In this document: in pieces, positions 6,293 to 6,917 of the stretch | How the letters are laid out: every line of letters begins with the position of its first letter | Position numbering within the stretch: the first letter of the stretch is position 1 | DNA from: Desulfobacterales bacterium | GTDB taxonomy: Bacteria; Desulfobacterota; Desulfobacteria; Desulfobacterales; DAOWNP01 | Length of the DNA stretch: 6,917 bases | NCBI GenBank assembly: GCA_030149595.1 | Contig: JASFBI010000100.1 | Coordinates: 1 to 6,917, forward strand | Direction: 5' to 3' | The notes under the pieces: model-generated | Databases searched by the model: none | What the model was told of the DNA's origin: nothing | What the model saw: only the letters and a program-made list of their open reading frames with translations | Translations under genes and position numbers: made by a program

Positions 6293-6730
6293 TTATTTTG
6301 GTTCTTCTTTGATTATTTTTGCAGGAGCTCTTGGAGGAGGACCAAGTCTACATTTTATACATTTCCATTTTTTACTTACAACAGGATGGATTTGCTGAAC
6401 ATCTATTAAAACAGCACTGCTGTATTTAAACTCTTCATCCCCTACTTCAGGTATTTTTACTATGAACAGAGTATGGTTTTTTGTATAATTACGCAACCAT
6501 GCCCTGTAATCATTGTCATCACCTACAATAACAATGAGCTTGCTCCCATATATGGTTTTTACCTGCCATGAATGATAAATCTTTACAATCCCAGGTCCTA
6601 CAATTGGTTTTTCCCTGTAATGCTCTTCAAATAGATCAACCATATAATCTAATGACATTGCCGGCCCATAAGAAAATATCAAAAAAACAGACATAAATAC
6701 TACAATACGCATCAACCTGACAGGTTTCAT
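6293..6730 (-). CDS. Small secreted protein of unknown function with a C-terminal CxxC pair
   Basis: I do not recognise this family. The 145-residue product begins with a signal peptide (MKPVRLMRIVVF, hydrophobic core, probable cleavage near GPAMS, residues 22-26), so it should be exported to the periplasm. The mature part has alternating beta-like stretches (IVKIYHSW, SKLIVIVG, HTLFIVKI, SAVLIDVQ), suggesting a small beta-rich domain. It ends with WKCIKC (122-127; C124 and C127) and a Pro/Lys-rich tail. The CxxC could bind metal or form a disulphide; it is not a thioredoxin-like context. The frame extends upstream to a TTG at 6757, but the ATG at 6730 is preferred. It has GGGGTG seven nt upstream, starts the signal peptide, and the predicted transcription start near 6756 would exclude the TTG. 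It is a single-gene unit convergent with the DHH gene. Confidence 0.7.
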   Translation of the reverse strand: MKPVRLMRIVVFMSVFLIFSYGPAMSLDYMVDLFEEHYREKPIVGPGIVKIYHSWQVKTIYGSKLIVIVGDDNDYRAWLRNYTKNHTLFIVKIPEVGDEEFKYSSAVLIDVQQIHPVVSKKWKCIKCRLGPPPRAPAKIIKEEPK

Positions 6731-6737
6731 ATAAAAA

Positions 6738-6743
6738 CACCCC
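6738..6743 (-). promoter_or_regulatory. Ribosome binding site fixing the start at 6730
   Basis: On the minus strand GGGGTG lies 7 nt before the ATG at 6728-6730. It matches the GGAGGTG consensus well. This supports the 145-residue form over the longer TTG-initiated one. Confidence 0.55.
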
Positions 6744-6762
6744 AACAACTTAAACAAAAACT

Positions 6763-6790
6763 ATTTTAACAATCAGATATAATTTGCCAA
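6763..6790 (-). promoter_or_regulatory. Sigma70-type promoter of the small secreted-protein gene
   Basis: On the minus strand TTGGCA (6785-6790, five of six to the -35 consensus) is followed by a 16-nt spacer and TAAAAT (6763-6768, five of six to the -10). Transcription would start near 6756, giving a leader of about 25 nt that contains the GGGGTG ribosome binding site. Gene, leader and promoter geometry fit each other well. This is the best promoter in the window. Confidence 0.5.
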
Positions 6791-6917
6791 GTTATTTCAT
6801 CCAAGCTTTATATATATTCGGCATAACTTACAATATTCTTTACAAAAAGGAGACAGTAAACAGATTGCAGCTTAAAAGATGTTTTTTTTTGCACATTGAA
6901 ATATTCTAAAACATAAA

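Noticed and set aside
6731..6757. Upstream TTG start for the small secreted protein
   Set aside because: It coincides with the predicted transcription start, lacks a ribosome binding site, and would extend a complete signal peptide with unneeded residues.
6846..6917. Possible new plus-strand gene after AAAGGAG at 6846-6852
   Set aside because: The only nearby start candidates (TTG 6865, ATG 6879) reach a stop within 14 and 6 codons respectively.

Overview
The window is AT-rich (roughly one third G+C by eye). It carries ordinary bacterial genes on both strands: a TRAP-type transporter, a tRNA-modifying enzyme, a DHH-family phosphoesterase and two uncharacterised proteins. The gene types, the phosphoesterase variant (motif 'RPDFDG') and the heptad-repeat protein ending in a membrane segment plus 'WDRRT' are reminiscent of low-GC Desulfobacterales (Desulfobacterota). 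That placement is from memory of such families and is only moderately secure.

Layout. Positions 1-347 (+) hold the 3' part of a gene that enters from the left edge. Its visible start is a run of 21-bp repeats encoding the heptad RFEQVDK, followed by a transmembrane segment. Positions 371-3962 (-) hold a three-gene TRAP transporter transcribed leftward as dctQ, dctM, dctP. A 220-bp gap separates dctQ from dctM, while dctM ends only 33 bp before the dctP start chosen here. The receptor DctP is much longer than usual and lacks the family's usual ligand-binding arginine. Positions 4171-5164 (+), divergent from the transporter, hold a DusB/NifR3-type tRNA-dihydrouridine synthase interrupted by a +1 frameshift in a run of ten A's. 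Removing one A restores a 330-residue protein of normal family length. Positions 5394-6284 (+) hold a complete DHH/DHHA1 phosphoesterase. Positions 6293-6730 (-), convergent with it, hold a small secreted protein with a C-terminal CxxC pair, with a well-formed sigma70-type promoter at 6763-6790. The last 125 or so bases hold no gene that I can see.

How the genes work together. DctQ and DctM should form the inner-membrane ion-coupled importer and DctP the periplasmic receptor. The substrate cannot be named. The other genes show no functional link to the transporter. I see no CRISPR array, tRNA, rRNA, insertion sequence, phage gene or recognisable defence system. The points most worth checking are the homopolymer frameshift in dusB, the atypical DctP, and the repeat tract whose copies differ only at synonymous sites.
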